DNA of 64,000 nt from Allotamlana fucoidanivorans (GCF_006265225.1 NZ_VDCS01000010.1:124001-188000); one strand, 5' to 3'; positions 32,889 through 44,912 are shown, numbered from the stretch's first letter. Numbers and translations are program-made. The notes: generated by a model from the sequence alone, not told the origin.

Positions 32889-32944
32889 ATAAAATTTATT
32901 ATATTTAGACAATAGTTAAGTCATAACCCCAAAAATGATTAGCC

Positions 32945-33175
32945 ATGGAAATTAATTCTAGAGAATTCCGTAACAAAGAAATTACAGTAACCTACAACCC
33001 TGTTTTATGTTGTTTATCAGGGATTTGTGCTAAAGAGCTTTCATCGGTTTTTAGAAATTCTGTAATCCCTTGGGTTGACATTGACGGGGCTACTAATGAA
33101 AAAATTATGAGCCAAGTCAAAAAATGCCCTTCGGGTGCTTTACAATGTTTTCGTAACAAAAAGAAAGTCGCTTAA
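32945..33175 (+). CDS. YjdI-like (divergent mono-cluster) Fe-S protein
   Basis: 76 residues. Cys-rich pattern LCCLSGICAKEL, then PWVDIDGA and the terminal KKCPSGALQC, matching the mono-cluster [4Fe-4S] Fer4_19/YjdI family. Usually found next to an acetyltransferase (YjdJ) and of unknown role; here it stands alone. Followed by an unusually long perfect terminator hairpin. Confidence 0.85.
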   Translation: MEINSREFRNKEITVTYNPVLCCLSGICAKELSSVFRNSVIPWVDIDGATNEKIMSQVKKCPSGALQCFRNKKKVA

Positions 33176-33177
33176 AA

Positions 33178-33217
33178 AATAAACGCCAATAAATGATGAC
33201 ATTTATTGGCGTTTATT
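33178..33217. terminator. Perfect 18-bp terminator hairpin
   Basis: AATAAACGCCAATAAATG (33178-33195) and CATTTATTGGCGTTTATT (33200-33217) pair without mismatch around an ATGA tetraloop. It can serve both the + gene before it and minus-strand transcripts from DUF3467. Confidence 0.8.
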
Positions 33218-33223
33218 CTAGGC

Positions 33224-33265
33224 TTAACCTGTGGGACCAAAATTTAATGGAATTGGGGGTTGCTT
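33224..33265 (-). pseudogene. Remnant of a duplicated DUF3467 gene 3' end
   Basis: On the minus strand this reads KQPPIPLNFGPTG then stop, nearly the same as the last residues of the intact DUF3467 protein next door (EQPPIPLNFGPTGQA). The DNA is also similar, with differences mostly at third codon positions (e.g. CCC for CCT, GGT for GGG). The frame is closed by a stop five codons upstream, so only the tail survives. Confidence 0.65.
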
Positions 33266-33319
33266 CTGAAAATATTATGAACAACCTTTATAATCACAAA
33301 TCAGTTTTACTAAAAAATT

Positions 33320-33637
33320 TTAAGCCTGACCGGTTGGCCCAAAATTCAAAGGAATTGGAGGTTGCTCGTAATCCTTAATTTCACCATGAGCATTTTCAAA
33401 TCTAGCCACATTATCACCTAAAGCTTTTAATAAGCGCTTAGCATGTTGCGGTGTTAATATGATTCTAGATTTTACTTTATTTTTAGGAACCCCAGGCATA
33501 ATATTTACAAAATCTACTACAAATTCTGAAACCGAATGATTTATAATTGCCAGATTTGAATAGGTGCCTTCGGCTACCTTTTCATCTAGTTCTATATTAA
33601 TTTGTCCTTGTTTTGGTTGGTCTTTTTCGTCTGCCAT
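33320..33637 (-). CDS. DUF3467 family protein
   Basis: 105 residues from ATG 33637; the frame runs 15 codons further, but that part lies in the terminator hairpin of rpoC and is not family sequence. Middle segment YSNLAIINHSVSEFVVDFV and SRIILTPQHAKRLLKAL are typical of DUF3467. A small beta/helix protein of unknown function common in Bacteroidota, very often just after rpoC. It ends in a proline-rich tail. Confidence 0.85.
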   Translation of the reverse strand: MADEKDQPKQGQINIELDEKVAEGTYSNLAIINHSVSEFVVDFVNIMPGVPKNKVKSRIILTPQHAKRLLKALGDNVARFENAHGEIKDYEQPPIPLNFGPTGQA

Positions 33638-33654
33638 AATATTGTTTGCTATTA

Positions 33655-33693
33655 AAAAAGCCTTCAAGTATAAAATATACATGAAGACTTTTT
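33655..33693 (-). terminator. Terminator of the rpoBC operon, directly before DUF3467
   Basis: On the minus strand AAAAAGTCTTCA pairs with TGAAGGCTTTTTT (one G-U pair); an inner GTATA/TATAC pairs too, and six T follow. It ends 17 bp before the DUF3467 ATG, which must then depend on read-through or on a promoter inside the hairpin. Confidence 0.65.
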
Positions 33694-33737
33694 ATTTTAT
33701 AAGATGCTTCGACTTTGCTCAGCATAAATTCGACTAA

Positions 33738-33771
33738 CAAGTCTCACTTCACCTTCAGCTCGTGAGACTTG
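33738..33771. repeat. 10-bp hairpin after rpoC, probable dispersed repeat
   Basis: CAAGTCTCAC (33738-33747) pairs with GTGAGACTTG (33762-33771) around a 14-nt loop. Next to it GCTTCGACTTTGCTCAGCA (33704-33722) resembles the dispersed TTCGACTxxGCTCAG repeats of many Flavobacteriaceae genomes. Confidence 0.5.
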
Positions 33772-33780
33772 AGTCCTCAT

Positions 33781-36700
33781 TTAATTATAATTTAATTCTT
33801 GCTTTACCTGCATCATTTCATCGAACTCTTCTTTAGAGCCTACAATGATATCTGAGTAACTACGCATACCTGTACCTGCTGGTATTCTATGACCAACAAT
33901 TACATTCTCCTTCAAGCCTTCTAAATCATCAACTTTACCAGCAACAGCAGCCTCATTAAGAACTTTTGTTGTTTCCTGGAACGATGCCGCAGAAATAAAA
34001 GACTTCGTTTGAAGGGATGCTCTTGTAATACCTTGAAGTATTGGTGTAGCAGTAGCTGGTTGCGCATCTCTAGCTTCAACAAGTTGCTTATCTTCTCTAC
34101 GTAAAATAGAGTTCTCATCTCTTAACTGACGTAACGTAACAATTTGTCCTGCTTTTAGGTTAACAGAATCACCAGCATCTTCAACAACTTTCTTACCAAA
34201 AATTTCATCATTTTCTTTAATAAAATCGGCTTTATGCACCAATTGGTCTTCTAAGAAAATAGTATCACCAGAATCAATGATTCGAACTTTACGCATCATC
34301 TGTCTAACAACAACTTCAAAGTGCTTATCGTTGATTTTTACCCCTTGTAAACGATATACCTCTTGTACTTCATTTACCAAGTATTGCTGAACAGCTGAAG
34401 GTCCTTTAATATTTAAAATATCATTAGGCGTTACAGAGCCATCAGATAAAGGCATACCTGCTTTTACATAATCATTTTCCTGAACAAGAATTTGATTAGA
34501 TAGTTTTACCAAATATTTCTTAACATCTCCTAATTTAGACTCTACAATAATCTCACGGTTACCACGCTTAATTTTTCCGAAAGATACCACACCATCAATA
34601 GCACTTACTACAGCTGGGTTAGATGGATTACGCGCCTCGAACAACTCCGTTACACGTGGAAGACCACCTGTAATATCACCTGCTTTTGCAGACTTACGAG
34701 GAATCTTCACTAAGATTTTTCCAACGTTAATCTTATCACCATCATCAATCATCAAGTGCGCTCCAACTGGTAAGTTGTAAGAACGTATAGTTTCTCCACT
34801 AGCATCTTCAATATGCAGCGTAGGAATAAGTTTTTTGTTTCTAGACTCCGATATTACTTTTTCTTGGAAACCAGTTTGCTCATCAATTTCAACTTGGTAA
34901 GTAACCCCTTGCTCAATGTTTTCATACTTTACTTTACCAGCAAACTCTGAAATAATTACACCGTTATAAGGATCCCATGTACAAACAACATCTCCTTTTG
35001 ATAATTCTTGACCATTCTCAATAAAAATAGTTGAACCATAAGGAATATTGTTATTACTCAATACAATACCAGTCTTTTTATCTACAAGTTTAAGTTCAGA
35101 TGTTCTAGAAATTACAATATCTATTTCATTTCCTTCAGAATCCTGACCTTTAACTGTTTTTAAATCTTCAATCTCTGCAATACCATCAAACTTAACCGCT
35201 AACTTATTATCTTCTGAAATGTTACCAGCAATACCACCCACGTGGAATGTACGTAATGTAAGCTGTGTACCTGGCTCACCAATAGATTGTGCTGCAACCA
35301 CACCAACGGCTTCACCACGTTGCACCATTTTTCCGGTAGCCAAGTTACGTCCGTAACATTTAGCACAAATACCTTGTAACGCTTCACATGTTAAAGCAGA
35401 ACGTACTTCAAGGCTTTCAATTGGAGATTCTTCAATAGCTTTAGCAATATCATCTTCAATCAATTGACCTGAAGATACTAATAACTCATCAGTTAATGGG
35501 TTATAAACATCATTTAAAGATACACGACCAACGATTCTTTCTTCTAAAGTCTCAACAATCTCATCATTCTTTTTCAATGGCTCAACTTCTACCCCTCTTA
35601 ATGTACCACAATCTTCAGAATTAATAATAACATCCTGAGAAACATCTACAAGACGACGCGTTAAATACCCCGCATCGGCCGTCTTAAGAGCCGTATCTGC
35701 AAGACCTTTACGGGCACCGTGCGTAGAGATAAAGTATTCTAAAATAGAAAGCCCCTCTTTAAAGTTTGAAAGAATTGGGTTTTCAATAATCTCACCTCCT
35801 CCTGCATTAGATTTTTTAGGTTTCGCCATTAATCCACGCATACCTGTAAGCTGACGAATCTGCTCTTTCGATCCACGCGCTCCAGAATCAAGCATCATAA
35901 ATACCGAGTTAAATCCTTGCTGATCTTCACGAATACGCTTCATAGACAACTCGGTCAATTCAGCATTAGTAGATGTCCAAATATCAATAACCTGATTATA
36001 ACGCTCGTTATTTGTAATAAGCCCCATATTATAGTTACCCATAATACCATCAACTTGTTTATTGGCAGCGTCAATCATGTTTTGCTTTTCTGGTGGAATA
36101 ATAATATCACCTAAACTGAATGATAATCCGCCTTGGAATGCAAACTTAAATCCTAATGTTCTAATGGCATCTAAGAAATCAGCTGTTTCAGGTACAGACG
36201 TTACTTTAAGGATGTCACCAATAATATCTCTTAAAGATTTTTTAGTTAATACCTTATTTATAAAACCAGCAGCCTGAGGCACATGTTGGTTGAACAACAC
36301 ACGTCCTACAGTGGTTTCAACAATCATTCTATCGAGCTTTCCATCTTCATTAATATCAATAGTTCTCACTTTGATACCCGCATTCAAATCAACACGTTTT
36401 TCGTTGAAAGCAATCTCCACCTCTTCAGGTGAATAGAATGTTAAGCCTTCTCCTTTAATTGGTAATTCTGGTGTAGACTTACGTTCTTTAGTCATATAAT
36501 ACAACCCAAGAACCATATCTTGAGAAGGTACCGTTACAGGAGAACCATTCGCTGGATTTAAGATATTATGAGAAGCCAACATTAATAACTGACACTCTAA
36601 AATAGCTTCTGGCCCTAATGGTAAATGTACCGCCATTTGGTCACCATCAAAATCGGCGTTAAATGCTGTACACACTAATGGGTGTAATTGAATCGCTTTC

Positions 36701-38082
36701 CCCTCAATTAATTTTGGTTGGAAGGCTTGAATACCCAAACGGTGTAACGTAGGCGCACGGTTTAGTAATACTGGATGTCCTTTAAGAACGTTTTCCAAAA
36801 TATCCCAAACCACAGGCTCTCTTTTATCTATAATTTTCTTTGCAGATTTTACAGTTTTTACAATTCCTCTTTCTATTAATTTTCTAATAACGAAAGGTTT
36901 GTAAAGCTCTGCTGCCATATTTTTTGGCAATCCACACTCGTATAATTTCAATTCAGGACCAACAACAATTACAGAACGTGCAGAGTAATCAACACGCTTA
37001 CCAAGTAAGTTTTGACGAAAACGCCCTTGCTTACCTTTAAGTGAATCTGATAATGATTTTAATGGTCTGTTAGAATCTGTTTTTACTGCTGAAGATTTAC
37101 GTGTGTTATCAAACAACGAATCTACAGATTCTTGTAACATACGTTTTTCGTTACGTAAAATCACCTCAGGCGCTTTAATTTCTACCAATCGCTTTAAACG
37201 GTTGTTACGTATAATTACACGACGATATAAATCATTCAAATCTGAAGTGGCAAAACGACCACCATCAAGTGGTACTAACGGACGTAATTCTGGCGGAATG
37301 ATTGGAATAACCTTCATAATCATCCACTCTGGTCTGTTTTCTCTATTTTGGTTAGACTCACGCAAAGACTCAACAACTTGTAAACGTTTTAAAGCTTCAG
37401 TTTTACGTTGTTTAGACGTTTCAGTATTAGCTTTATGACGTAACTCGTATGATAATGACTCTAAATCAATACGAGCCAATAAATCGATTAAACATTCAGC
37501 TCCCATTTTAGCAATAAACTTGTTAGGATCTGAATCGTCTAAATATTGGTTGTCTTGAGGAAGAGTTTCAGCAATATTTAAATACTCTTCTTCTGTTAAG
37601 AAATCCATTTTTTGTAATGGCTCTCCTTCTTCATTTTTAGCAATACCTGGCTGAATGACTACATAACGTTCGTAGTAAATAATCATATCTAATTTCTTAG
37701 ATGGTAAGCCTAATAAATAACCAATTTTATTTGGTAATGAACGGAAATACCAAATGTGTGCAACAGGAACTACCAAGTTGATGTGCCCAACACGGTCACG
37801 ACGCACTTTCTTTTCTGTTACTTCTACCCCACAACGATCACAAACAATACCCTTGTAACGGATTCTTTTATATTTACCACAAGCACACTCATAATCCTTT
37901 ACAGGACCAAAAATACGCTCACAAAACAAACCATCGCGTTCTGGTTTGTGTGTACGATAATTAATAGTTTCTGGTTTCAAAACCTCACCTCTAGACTCAG
38001 CTAAAATAGATTCTGGCGATGCTAAACCAATGGAGATTTTATTAAATCTCTTTACTGTATTCTTATCTTGTTTTCTTGCCAT
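33781..38082 (-). CDS. rpoC: RNA polymerase beta' subunit
   Basis: 1433 residues, usual for Bacteroidota. N-terminal zinc site Cys66, Cys68, Cys81, Cys84 (CACGKY...CDRCG); catalytic Mg-binding [12 protein letters not shown] at about 470; second zinc site with CGTLRG, then [13 protein letters not shown] at about 895; trigger-loop region near [16 protein letters not shown]. It forms the active site with beta. It starts 31 bp after rpoB and ends in the 33738-33771 and 33655-33693 hairpins. Confidence 0.98.
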   Translation of the reverse strand: MARKQDKNTVKRFNKISIGLASPESILAESRGEVLKPETINYRTHKPERDGLFCERIFGPVKDYECACGKYKRIRYKGIVCDRCGVEVTEKKVRRDRVGHINLVVPVAHIWYFRSLPNKIGYLLGLPSKKLDMIIYYERYVVIQPGIAKNEEGEPLQKMDFLTEEEYLNIAETLPQDNQYLDDSDPNKFIAKMGAECLIDLLARIDLESLSYELRHKANTETSKQRKTEALKRLQVVESLRESNQNRENRPEWMIMKVIPIIPPELRPLVPLDGGRFATSDLNDLYRRVIIRNNRLKRLVEIKAPEVILRNEKRMLQESVDSLFDNTRKSSAVKTDSNRPLKSLSDSLKGKQGRFRQNLLGKRVDYSARSVIVVGPELKLYECGLPKNMAAELYKPFVIRKLIERGIVKTVKSAKKIIDKREPVVWDILENVLKGHPVLLNRAPTLHRLGIQAFQPKLIEGKAIQLHPLVCTAFNADFDGDQMAVHLPLGPEAILECQLLMLASHNILNPANGSPVTVPSQDMVLGLYYMTKERKSTPELPIKGEGLTFYSPEEVEIAFNEKRVDLNAGIKVRTIDINEDGKLDRMIVETTVGRVLFNQHVPQAAGFINKVLTKKSLRDIIGDILKVTSVPETADFLDAIRTLGFKFAFQGGLSFSLGDIIIPPEKQNMIDAANKQVDGIMGNYNMGLITNNERYNQVIDIWTSTNAELTELSMKRIREDQQGFNSVFMMLDSGARGSKEQIRQLTGMRGLMAKPKKSNAGGGEIIENPILSNFKEGLSILEYFISTHGARKGLADTALKTADAGYLTRRLVDVSQDVIINSEDCGTLRGVEVEPLKKNDEIVETLEERIVGRVSLNDVYNPLTDELLVSSGQLIEDDIAKAIEESPIESLEVRSALTCEALQGICAKCYGRNLATGKMVQRGEAVGVVAAQSIGEPGTQLTLRTFHVGGIAGNISEDNKLAVKFDGIAEIEDLKTVKGQDSEGNEIDIVISRTSELKLVDKKTGIVLSNNNIPYGSTIFIENGQELSKGDVVCTWDPYNGVIISEFAGKVKYENIEQGVTYQVEIDEQTGFQEKVISESRNKKLIPTLHIEDASGETIRSYNLPVGAHLMIDDGDKINVGKILVKIPRKSAKAGDITGGLPRVTELFEARNPSNPAVVSAIDGVVSFGKIKRGNREIIVESKLGDVKKYLVKLSNQILVQENDYVKAGMPLSDGSVTPNDILNIKGPSAVQQYLVNEVQEVYRLQGVKINDKHFEVVVRQMMRKVRIIDSGDTIFLEDQLVHKADFIKENDEIFGKKVVEDAGDSVNLKAGQIVTLRQLRDENSILRREDKQLVEARDAQPATATPILQGITRASLQTKSFISAASFQETTKVLNEAAVAGKVDDLEGLKENVIVGHRIPAGTGMRSYSDIIVGSKEEFDEMMQVKQELNYN

Positions 38083-38113
38083 AATATATGGTTGAAATGA
38101 TTTTTTTAATTAA

Positions 38114-41100
38114 CTACTCCTCTAATCTGATGTCTAACCCTAAACCTTTCAATTCATGCATTAATACATTGAAAGATTCTGGTAATCCTGGATCTGGCAT
38201 TGGCTCACCTTTTACAATACTTTCGTATGTTTTAGCTCTACCAATAACATCATCAGATTTTACAGTTAAGATTTCACGTAAGGTACTTGATGCACCGTAT
38301 GCTTCAAGTGCCCAAACTTCCATCTCACCAAAACGCTGACCACCAAACTGTGCTTTACCTCCAAGCGGTTGTTGCGTAATTAATGAGTAAGGTCCAATAG
38401 AACGTGCGTGCATTTTATCATCAACCATATGCCCTAATTTCAACATATAGATAACCCCTACTGTAGCGGGTTGATCAAAACGATCACCAGTTCCACCGTC
38501 ATATAAGTAAGTATGACCGTATCTAGGAATTCCAGCTTCATCAGTTAAGGCATTAATTTGGTCTATATTTGCTCCATCAAAAATAGGAGTGGCATATTTA
38601 CGACCTAAATTTTGACCTGCCCATCCTAGAACAGTTTCATAAATCTGACCGATATTCATACGTGATGGTACCCCTAGTGGATTCAATACAATATCAACTG
38701 GTGTTCCATCCTCCAAGAATGGCATATCTTCCTGACGAACGATACGTGCAACAATACCTTTGTTACCGTGACGTCCAGCCATCTTATCACCTACTTTAAG
38801 TTTACGTTTTTTAGCAATGTAAACTTTAGCTAGTTTAATAATTCCTGCTGGTAATTCATCTCCTACAGAAATGGTAAACTTCTCACGACGTAATGATCCT
38901 TGTAAGTCATTTTCCTTAATCTTGTAGTTATGAATTAAATCGGCAACTAATTGATTTGTATGCTCATCAGTGGTCCATTTTCCAGATACTAAATGCGCAT
39001 AATCATCAACAGCATTTAACATTTTAAGTGTAAATTTCTTACCTTTTGGTAGTACTTCTTCACCTAAATCATTATAAATACCTTGTGCTGTTTTACCATT
39101 AACGATGTTAAATAATTTTTCAACTAAAACATCTTTAAGTTCATCAAATTTTCTGTCGTATTGTGCTTCTAGAGCTAAGATATCATCTTTATCCTGAGCT
39201 CTTTTACGTTTATCTTTAACCGCTCTAGCGAATAATTTTTTATCAATTACTACCCCATTTAATGATGGAGATGCTTTTAAAGAGGCATCTTTAACATCAC
39301 CAGCTTTATCACCAAAAATAGCGCGTAATAACTTTTCTTCTGGTGTTGGATCTGATTCTCCTTTAGGCGTAATTTTACCAATTAAAATATCACCAGGCTT
39401 AACCTCGGCACCAATACGAATCATTCCGTTTTCATCAAGGTCTTTTGTAGCCTCTTCTGAAACGTTAGGGATATCATTAGTTAACTCTTCGTTTCCTAAT
39501 TTTGTGTCTCTAACTTCTAATGAATATTCATCAATGTGGATAGAAGTAAAGATATCTTCACGAACCACTTTTTCAGAAATTACAATCGCATCCTCAAAGT
39601 TATAACCTTTCCAAGGCATGAAAGCCACTTTCATGTTTCTACCAAGAGCCAACTCACCTTGTTGCGTTGCATAACCTTCACAAAGCACTTGACCTTTAGT
39701 TACTGTATCACCTTTTTTAACAATAGGTTTTAAGTTGATAGAAGTCCCTTGATTGGTTTTTCTGAATTTTACTAATTGGTAAGTTTTAACATCACTATCA
39801 AAACTTACTTTAGCTTCATCTTCAGTACGTTCGTAACGTATCTTAATTTCATTAGCATCTACATAAAGTACTTCTCCTGCACCTTCAGCATTAATTAAAA
39901 CTCTAGAATCAGAAGCGACTTGACGCTCTAAACCTGTTCCTACGATAGGTGCATCTACTCTTAATAATGGTACTGCCTGACGCATCATGTTTGATCCCAT
40001 CAATGCACGGTTCGCATCATCATGCTCTAAGAACGGAATTAACGATGCTGAAATAGAAGAAATTTGGTTTGGTGCTACGTCTGTATAATGAATCTCTTTT
40101 GGATCTAATACAGGGAAATCCCCTTCCATACGAGCAATAACTTTCTCGTTTAAAATTTTACCATCTCCATCAACTTCAACAGTTGCCTGAGCAATTAATT
40201 TTTCTTCTTCTTCTTCTGCACTTAAGTAAATAGGATCATTTTTAATATCTACAACACCATCTTCTACTGGTCTATAAGGTGTTTCTATGAATCCCATAGT
40301 ATTAACCTTTGCAAATACCGACAGAGAAGAGATCAAACCAATGTTTGGTCCCTCTGGTGTTTCAATAGGACATAAACGTCCGTAGTGCGTATAGTGAACG
40401 TCACGAACCTCGAACCCTGCTCTCTCACGAGATAAACCTCCAGGTCCTAAAGCCGATAAACGACGCTTATGTGTAATCTCTGCTAATGGATTAGTTTGAT
40501 CCATAAACTGAGACAACTGGTTTGTACCAAAGAACGAGTTAATTACAGACGACAACGTTTTAGCGTTAATCAAATCTATAGGAGTAAATACCTCATTATC
40601 ACGAACGTTCATACGCTCACGAATAGTACGTGCCATACGCGCTAAACCAACACCAAACTGTTGTGATAACTGCTCACCTACAGTACGTACACGACGGTTA
40701 GATAAGTGATCGATATCATCAATCTCTGCTTTGGAGTTGATAAGCTCGATTAAATATTTAATAATGGTAATGATATCTTCTTTAGTAAGCACTTGCTTAT
40801 CCATTCCAATGTCAAGACCTAATTTTTTATTCATTCTATAACGTCCAACTTCTCCTAAAGAGTAACGTTGGTCACTAAAGAATAATTTATCTATAATACC
40901 ACGTGCTGTTTCCTCATCTGGTGGCTCAGCATTACGTAATTGTCTATAGATATGTTCTACAGCTTCTTTTTCAGAGTTTGTTGGGTCTTTTTGAAGTGTA
41001 TTATGTATAATGGCATAATCCCCTTGCTCGTTAGATTCTTTATGTAAAAGAATAGTCTTTACTTCTGCGTCAAGGATTTCCTCAATATTATCTTTATCTA

Positions 41101-41926
41101 AAATAGTATCACGGTCTAATACAATCTCATTACGTTCTATAGAAACTACCTCTCCAGTATCTTCATCAACGAAATCTTCATGCCATGTATTAAGAACACG
41201 TGCTGCTAATTTTCTACCTGTGTATTTTTTTAATCCAGACTTTGATACTTTAACCTCTTCGGCTAAGTCGAAAATCTCTAAGATATCTTTATCTCTTTCA
41301 AAACCGATAGCACGGAAAAGTGTGGTTACAGGTAACTTTTTCTTTCTATCGATGTAAGCATACATCACTTGGTTGATATCTGTAGCAAATTCAATCCAAG
41401 ATCCTTTGAATGGAATAACCCTTGCTGAATATAATTTTGTTCCATTAGCATGGAAAGATTGACCAAAGAAAACCCCTGGTGAACGGTGTAACTGTGACAC
41501 CACTACACGTTCTGCACCATTAATTACGAATGTACCACTAGGTGTCATGTAAGGAATGGTTCCTAAGTAAACATCTTGAACAATGGTTTCAAAATCTTCA
41601 TGTTCAGGATCTGTACAATATAACTTTAATCTAGCTTTTAGCGGAACGCTGTAAGTTAATCCTCTTTCAATACACTCTTCAATGGCGTATCTTGGTGGAT
41701 CTACAAAGTAATCTAAAAATTCTAATACGAATTGATTACGAGAATCTGTAATTGGAAAGTTTTCCATGAAGGTGTTATATAACCCTTCATCACCTCTTTC
41801 TTCAGATTTTGTTTCTAATTGGAAAAAATCCTGGAAGGACTTAATCTGAATATCCAAGAAATCTGGATATTCCGTTCTATTTACAATAGAAGAGAAATTT
41901 AATCTTTCAGCTTGTGTTGATAACAT
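38114..41926 (-). CDS. rpoB: RNA polymerase beta subunit
   Basis: 1270 residues from ATG 41926; a TTG one codon earlier is also in frame. Rifampicin-region sequence [17 protein letters not shown] and [13 protein letters not shown] are intact, with no obvious resistance change. The catalytic-side GRHGNKGI and the C-terminal [19 protein letters not shown] segments are present. Follows rplL after a 195-bp spacer with three inverted repeats. Confidence 0.98.
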   Translation of the reverse strand: MLSTQAERLNFSSIVNRTEYPDFLDIQIKSFQDFFQLETKSEERGDEGLYNTFMENFPITDSRNQFVLEFLDYFVDPPRYAIEECIERGLTYSVPLKARLKLYCTDPEHEDFETIVQDVYLGTIPYMTPSGTFVINGAERVVVSQLHRSPGVFFGQSFHANGTKLYSARVIPFKGSWIEFATDINQVMYAYIDRKKKLPVTTLFRAIGFERDKDILEIFDLAEEVKVSKSGLKKYTGRKLAARVLNTWHEDFVDEDTGEVVSIERNEIVLDRDTILDKDNIEEILDAEVKTILLHKESNEQGDYAIIHNTLQKDPTNSEKEAVEHIYRQLRNAEPPDEETARGIIDKLFFSDQRYSLGEVGRYRMNKKLGLDIGMDKQVLTKEDIITIIKYLIELINSKAEIDDIDHLSNRRVRTVGEQLSQQFGVGLARMARTIRERMNVRDNEVFTPIDLINAKTLSSVINSFFGTNQLSQFMDQTNPLAEITHKRRLSALGPGGLSRERAGFEVRDVHYTHYGRLCPIETPEGPNIGLISSLSVFAKVNTMGFIETPYRPVEDGVVDIKNDPIYLSAEEEEEKLIAQATVEVDGDGKILNEKVIARMEGDFPVLDPKEIHYTDVAPNQISSISASLIPFLEHDDANRALMGSNMMRQAVPLLRVDAPIVGTGLERQVASDSRVLINAEGAGEVLYVDANEIKIRYERTEDEAKVSFDSDVKTYQLVKFRKTNQGTSINLKPIVKKGDTVTKGQVLCEGYATQQGELALGRNMKVAFMPWKGYNFEDAIVISEKVVREDIFTSIHIDEYSLEVRDTKLGNEELTNDIPNVSEEATKDLDENGMIRIGAEVKPGDILIGKITPKGESDPTPEEKLLRAIFGDKAGDVKDASLKASPSLNGVVIDKKLFARAVKDKRKRAQDKDDILALEAQYDRKFDELKDVLVEKLFNIVNGKTAQGIYNDLGEEVLPKGKKFTLKMLNAVDDYAHLVSGKWTTDEHTNQLVADLIHNYKIKENDLQGSLRREKFTISVGDELPAGIIKLAKVYIAKKRKLKVGDKMAGRHGNKGIVARIVRQEDMPFLEDGTPVDIVLNPLGVPSRMNIGQIYETVLGWAGQNLGRKYATPIFDGANIDQINALTDEAGIPRYGHTYLYDGGTGDRFDQPATVGVIYMLKLGHMVDDKMHARSIGPYSLITQQPLGGKAQFGGQRFGEMEVWALEAYGASSTLREILTVKSDDVIGRAKTYESIVKGEPMPDPGLPESFNVLMHELKGLGLDIRLEE

Positions 41927-41982
41927 CAATGGACGGAATTTTGATTAAAAAATAATAATGTCAGTGCTTTTAAACACCGGTT

Positions 41983-42098
41983 AAACAGCCAATTTCATAG
42001 CATAATTAATGGCTGTTTTATGCAATTTTTTCAGGTATATGTTATATACGCAAAATGGTCTAGATCTTATCCCACGTTCTGTAGGACAGATCTAAACC
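41983..42098 (-). promoter_or_regulatory. Three inverted repeats in the rplL-rpoB spacer (probable attenuator/processing region)
   Basis: AAACAGCCA/TGGCTGTTT (41983-41991 with 42010-42018), GTATAT/ATATAC (42035-42040 with 42044-42049) and a 10-bp pair with one G-U pair at 42057-42066 and 42089-42098. In E. coli this same spacer has an attenuator and an RNase III site that set the rpl:rpo ratio; a similar job is inferred here. Confidence 0.5.
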
Positions 42099-42121
42099 TT
42101 TGTATTGTTGAGTAATTAAGC

Positions 42122-42499
42122 TTACTTAAGCTCAACCTCTGCTCCAGCCTCTTCTAACTGAGTTTTTAATGCTTCAGCTTCGTCTTTAGAAACTGCTTCT
42201 TTGATAGCGCTAGGTGCATCATCAACTAAACCTTTAGCTTCTTTTAATCCTAAACCAGTTAATTCTTTAACTAATTTTACTACAGCTAATTTAGATGCTC
42301 CAGCTGCTTTTAAGATAACATCAAATTCAGTTTGAGCTTCACCAGCATCATCACCACCAGCAGCAGGACCAGCAACAGCAACTGCAGCAGCAGCAGCAGG
42401 CTCGATACCATACTCATCTTTTAATATAGTTGCTAACTCATTTACTTCTTTTACAGTAAGGTTAACTAATTGTTCTGCGAAATCTTTTAAATCTGCCAT
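42122..42499 (-). CDS. rplL: Ribosomal protein bL12 (L7/L12)
   Basis: 125 residues. N-terminal dimerisation helix, a hinge rich in Ala and Gly (about 35-53, [15 protein letters not shown]), and the C-terminal factor-binding domain ([33 protein letters not shown]). Forms the stalk that recruits translation factors. Follows rplJ by 68 bp. Confidence 0.98.
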   Translation of the reverse strand: MADLKDFAEQLVNLTVKEVNELATILKDEYGIEPAAAAAVAVAGPAAGGDDAGEAQTEFDVILKAAGASKLAVVKLVKELTGLGLKEAKGLVDDAPSAIKEAVSKDEAEALKTQLEEAGAEVELK

Positions 42500-42567
42500 T
42501 TTTCTATCGTTTTAATCGTGTTTTTTAATAATAATATAATTGTAATAAAGTGCGTACTTCTTTAAGA

Positions 42568-43089
42568 CTATCCTTCTTTTTCAGATAGTGTTTTAATAAG
42601 TCCAGCAATTGTGTTTCCACCTGATTTAAGCGCTGATACCACATTCTTAGCAGGAGATTGAAGTAATCCAATAATTTCTCCTAGTAACTCTTCTTTAGAC
42701 TTGATATCAACTAATGCGTCTAATTGTTCGTCACCAATGTAAACAGCTTCCTCAATAAATGCTCCTTTTAATAAAGGTTTTTCAGATTTCTTACGGAAAT
42801 TCTTAATTAATTTTGCTGGTGCATTACCTGTTTCAGAATACATCACCGATGTATTTCCTTTTAAAACTGCAGGAAGTTCTCCAAATTCTTTATCTGAAGC
42901 TTCCATTGCTTTTGCAAGTAATGTATTTTTAACAACAGCCATTTTTACGTTTGCCTTAAAAGCAGCACGACGTAAATCTGAGGTAGCCCCTGCATTTAAC
43001 CCAGAAATATCAGCTAAATAGATATTTGTGTTATTAGCTAATTCTGCAGTCAACTCCTCAATTACTTGTGATTTTTCTTCTCTTGTCAT
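42568..43089 (-). CDS. rplJ: Ribosomal protein uL10
   Basis: 173 residues; N-terminal rRNA-binding domain (MTREEKSQVIEELTAEL, then VVKNTLLAKAM) and a C-terminal helix that holds L12 dimers. Stalk base protein. In E. coli L10 with L12 represses its own mRNA through a leader; only 20 bp separates it from rplA here, so such a leader would overlap the rplA end. Confidence 0.97.
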   Translation of the reverse strand: MTREEKSQVIEELTAELANNTNIYLADISGLNAGATSDLRRAAFKANVKMAVVKNTLLAKAMEASDKEFGELPAVLKGNTSVMYSETGNAPAKLIKNFRKKSEKPLLKGAFIEEAVYIGDEQLDALVDIKSKEELLGEIIGLLQSPAKNVVSALKSGGNTIAGLIKTLSEKEG

Positions 43090-43109
43090 GATAAAAGTTT
43101 TAACTTAGA

Positions 43110-43799
43110 TTAACTAACCTTAGGATCAATTGCAATACTAGGACTCATGGTAGAAGACATGTGAATACTTTTCACATAAACCCCTTTTGCAGTTGTTGGT
43201 TTTAATTTAATTAATGTTTGTATTAATTCATTTGCGTTACCCGCAATTTTATCAGCACTAAATGATGCTTTACCAATAGCAGCATGTACAATACCTGTTT
43301 TATCAACTTTAAAGTCAATTTTCCCAGCTTTTACTTCTGCTACTGCCTTAGCAATATCCATGGTTACTGTACCTGTTTTAGGGTTTGGCATTAAACCACG
43401 AGGACCTAATACACGTCCTAAAGGACCTAATTTACCCATAACACTAGGCATAGTTATAATAACATCTATATCAGTCCATCCGCTCTTGATTTTGTCAAGA
43501 TACTCATCTAAACCTACATAATCAGCTCCTGCTTCTTTAGCTTCTGCTTCTTTATCAGGTGTTACTAATGCTAATACTTTCATATCTTTACCAGTACCGT
43601 GAGGAAGTGATACTACACCTCTTACCATTTGATTTGCTTTACGAGGATCTACACCCAAACGTACTGCTATATCAACTGATGCGTCAAACTTTGTATTGGT
43701 AATTTCTTTTACTAGTTCAGATGCTTCATTTAATGAATACACCCTTCCTTTTTCAATTTTCGCTAAAGCTTCTTTTTGCTTTCTTGTTAATCTTGCCAT
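43110..43799 (-). CDS. rplA: Ribosomal protein uL1
   Basis: 229 residues, normal length. Conserved [28 protein letters not shown] and [14 protein letters not shown]. Binds 23S rRNA at the L1 stalk and can repress the rplK-rplA mRNA in other bacteria. It follows rplK by 19 bp. Confidence 0.98.
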   Translation of the reverse strand: MARLTRKQKEALAKIEKGRVYSLNEASELVKEITNTKFDASVDIAVRLGVDPRKANQMVRGVVSLPHGTGKDMKVLALVTPDKEAEAKEAGADYVGLDEYLDKIKSGWTDIDVIITMPSVMGKLGPLGRVLGPRGLMPNPKTGTVTMDIAKAVAEVKAGKIDFKVDKTGIVHAAIGKASFSADKIAGNANELIQTLIKLKPTTAKGVYVKSIHMSSTMSPSIAIDPKVS

Positions 43800-43818
43800 T
43801 TTCTAATGCTTTAATAGA

Positions 43819-44256
43819 TTAAGAAGGAAATTTTCCTGTTACAGTTATTCCCATCGATCTTGCAGTACCAGCAACCATTTTCATAGCAGAACCAATTTCA
43901 AATGCATTTAAATCTTGCATTTTGTCTTCTGCGATAGTTTTAATCTGATCCCACGTTACTTTAGCTACTTTTTTTCGGTTAGGTTCTCCTGAACCTTTTT
44001 TCACCTTGGCCGCTTCTAATAATTGTACTGCAGCTGGAGGCGTTTTGATTACAAAGTCAAATGACTTGTCTTTGTAAACAGAAATAACTACTGGTAATAC
44101 TTTACCAGCCTTATCTTGTGTTCTCGCATTAAATTGCTTACAGAACTCCATGATATTAACTCCAGCAGCACCTAAAGCGGGTCCAACCGGTGGCGACGGA
44201 TTCGCAGCACCTCCCCGAACTTGTAACTTAACTACTTTACCTAATTCTTTTGCCAT
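43819..44256 (-). CDS. rplK: Ribosomal protein uL11
   Basis: 145 residues. The proline-rich N-terminal [19 protein letters not shown] is diagnostic; the C-terminal rRNA-binding domain holds [20 protein letters not shown]. Part of the GTPase-associated centre that also triggers RelA. A 76-bp gap separates it from nusG; an L1-binding leader could lie there, but I cannot define one. Confidence 0.98.
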   Translation of the reverse strand: MAKELGKVVKLQVRGGAANPSPPVGPALGAAGVNIMEFCKQFNARTQDKAGKVLPVVISVYKDKSFDFVIKTPPAAVQLLEAAKVKKGSGEPNRKKVAKVTWDQIKTIAEDKMQDLNAFEIGSAMKMVAGTARSMGITVTGKFPS

Positions 44257-44332
44257 TTTTAATAATTTAATTTGAAACCTTCTTATGTTTTGGAAGCGAA
44301 AGACGGTATCAATTTATATAGTGTAACAATTA

Positions 44333-44887
44333 TTATACTTTTTCAACCTGCATATAACTTAACTCTAATGGTGTTTTTCTTCCAAAGATTTTCACCATTA
44401 CTTCAAGCTTACGCTTTTCTTCATTTATTTTCTCAATAGTACCATCAAATCCGTTGAACGGCCCATCAATAACTTTTACGGTTTCTCCTTTTGTATAAGG
44501 AATTGCAACATTAGCCGTTTTCTCTACAGCCAATTCATCAACCTTACCTAACATTCTGTTTACTTCAGATTGTCTTAACGGCACAGGATCACCACCTTTA
44601 GTTTCACCTAAAAAACCAATAACATTAGTTACTGAACGAATAATATGAGGCACTTCTCCAGTTAAATTCGCCTGAATCATAATATACCCAGGAAAAAACA
44701 CCTTTTCTTTATGAATTTTTTTTCCGTTACGAATTTGAATCACACGCTCTGTTGGTACCAAAACCTGATCAACATAATCTTGCATCCCTAAACGAGCTAT
44801 TTCATTCTCAATATAGGTTTTGATTTTGTTTTCCTGTCCACTTACCGCACGAACAACATACCACTTTTTATCACTTCCTTCAGACAT
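44333..44887 (-). CDS. nusG: Transcription termination/antitermination factor NusG
   Basis: 184 residues. N-terminal NGN domain (KKWYVVRAVSGQENKIKTY) and C-terminal KOW domain (VKVIDGPFNGFDGTIEKI). Couples RNA polymerase to ribosomes and to Rho. It is in its universal place after secE, 25 bp away. Confidence 0.98.
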   Translation of the reverse strand: MSEGSDKKWYVVRAVSGQENKIKTYIENEIARLGMQDYVDQVLVPTERVIQIRNGKKIHKEKVFFPGYIMIQANLTGEVPHIIRSVTNVIGFLGETKGGDPVPLRQSEVNRMLGKVDELAVEKTANVAIPYTKGETVKVIDGPFNGFDGTIEKINEEKRKLEVMVKIFGRKTPLELSYMQVEKV

Positions 44888-44912
44888 AAATTTTTCTTTT
44901 TAACGTTAAATG

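Noticed and set aside
33193-33378. 61-codon ORF on the plus strand after the YjdI-like gene
   Set aside because: It runs across the DUF3467 tail and its duplicated remnant in the antisense direction; the conserved signal is on the minus strand.
36062-37438. Several antisense ORFs opposite rpoC
   Set aside because: Same reason; all lie fully inside rpoC and look like low-complexity translations.
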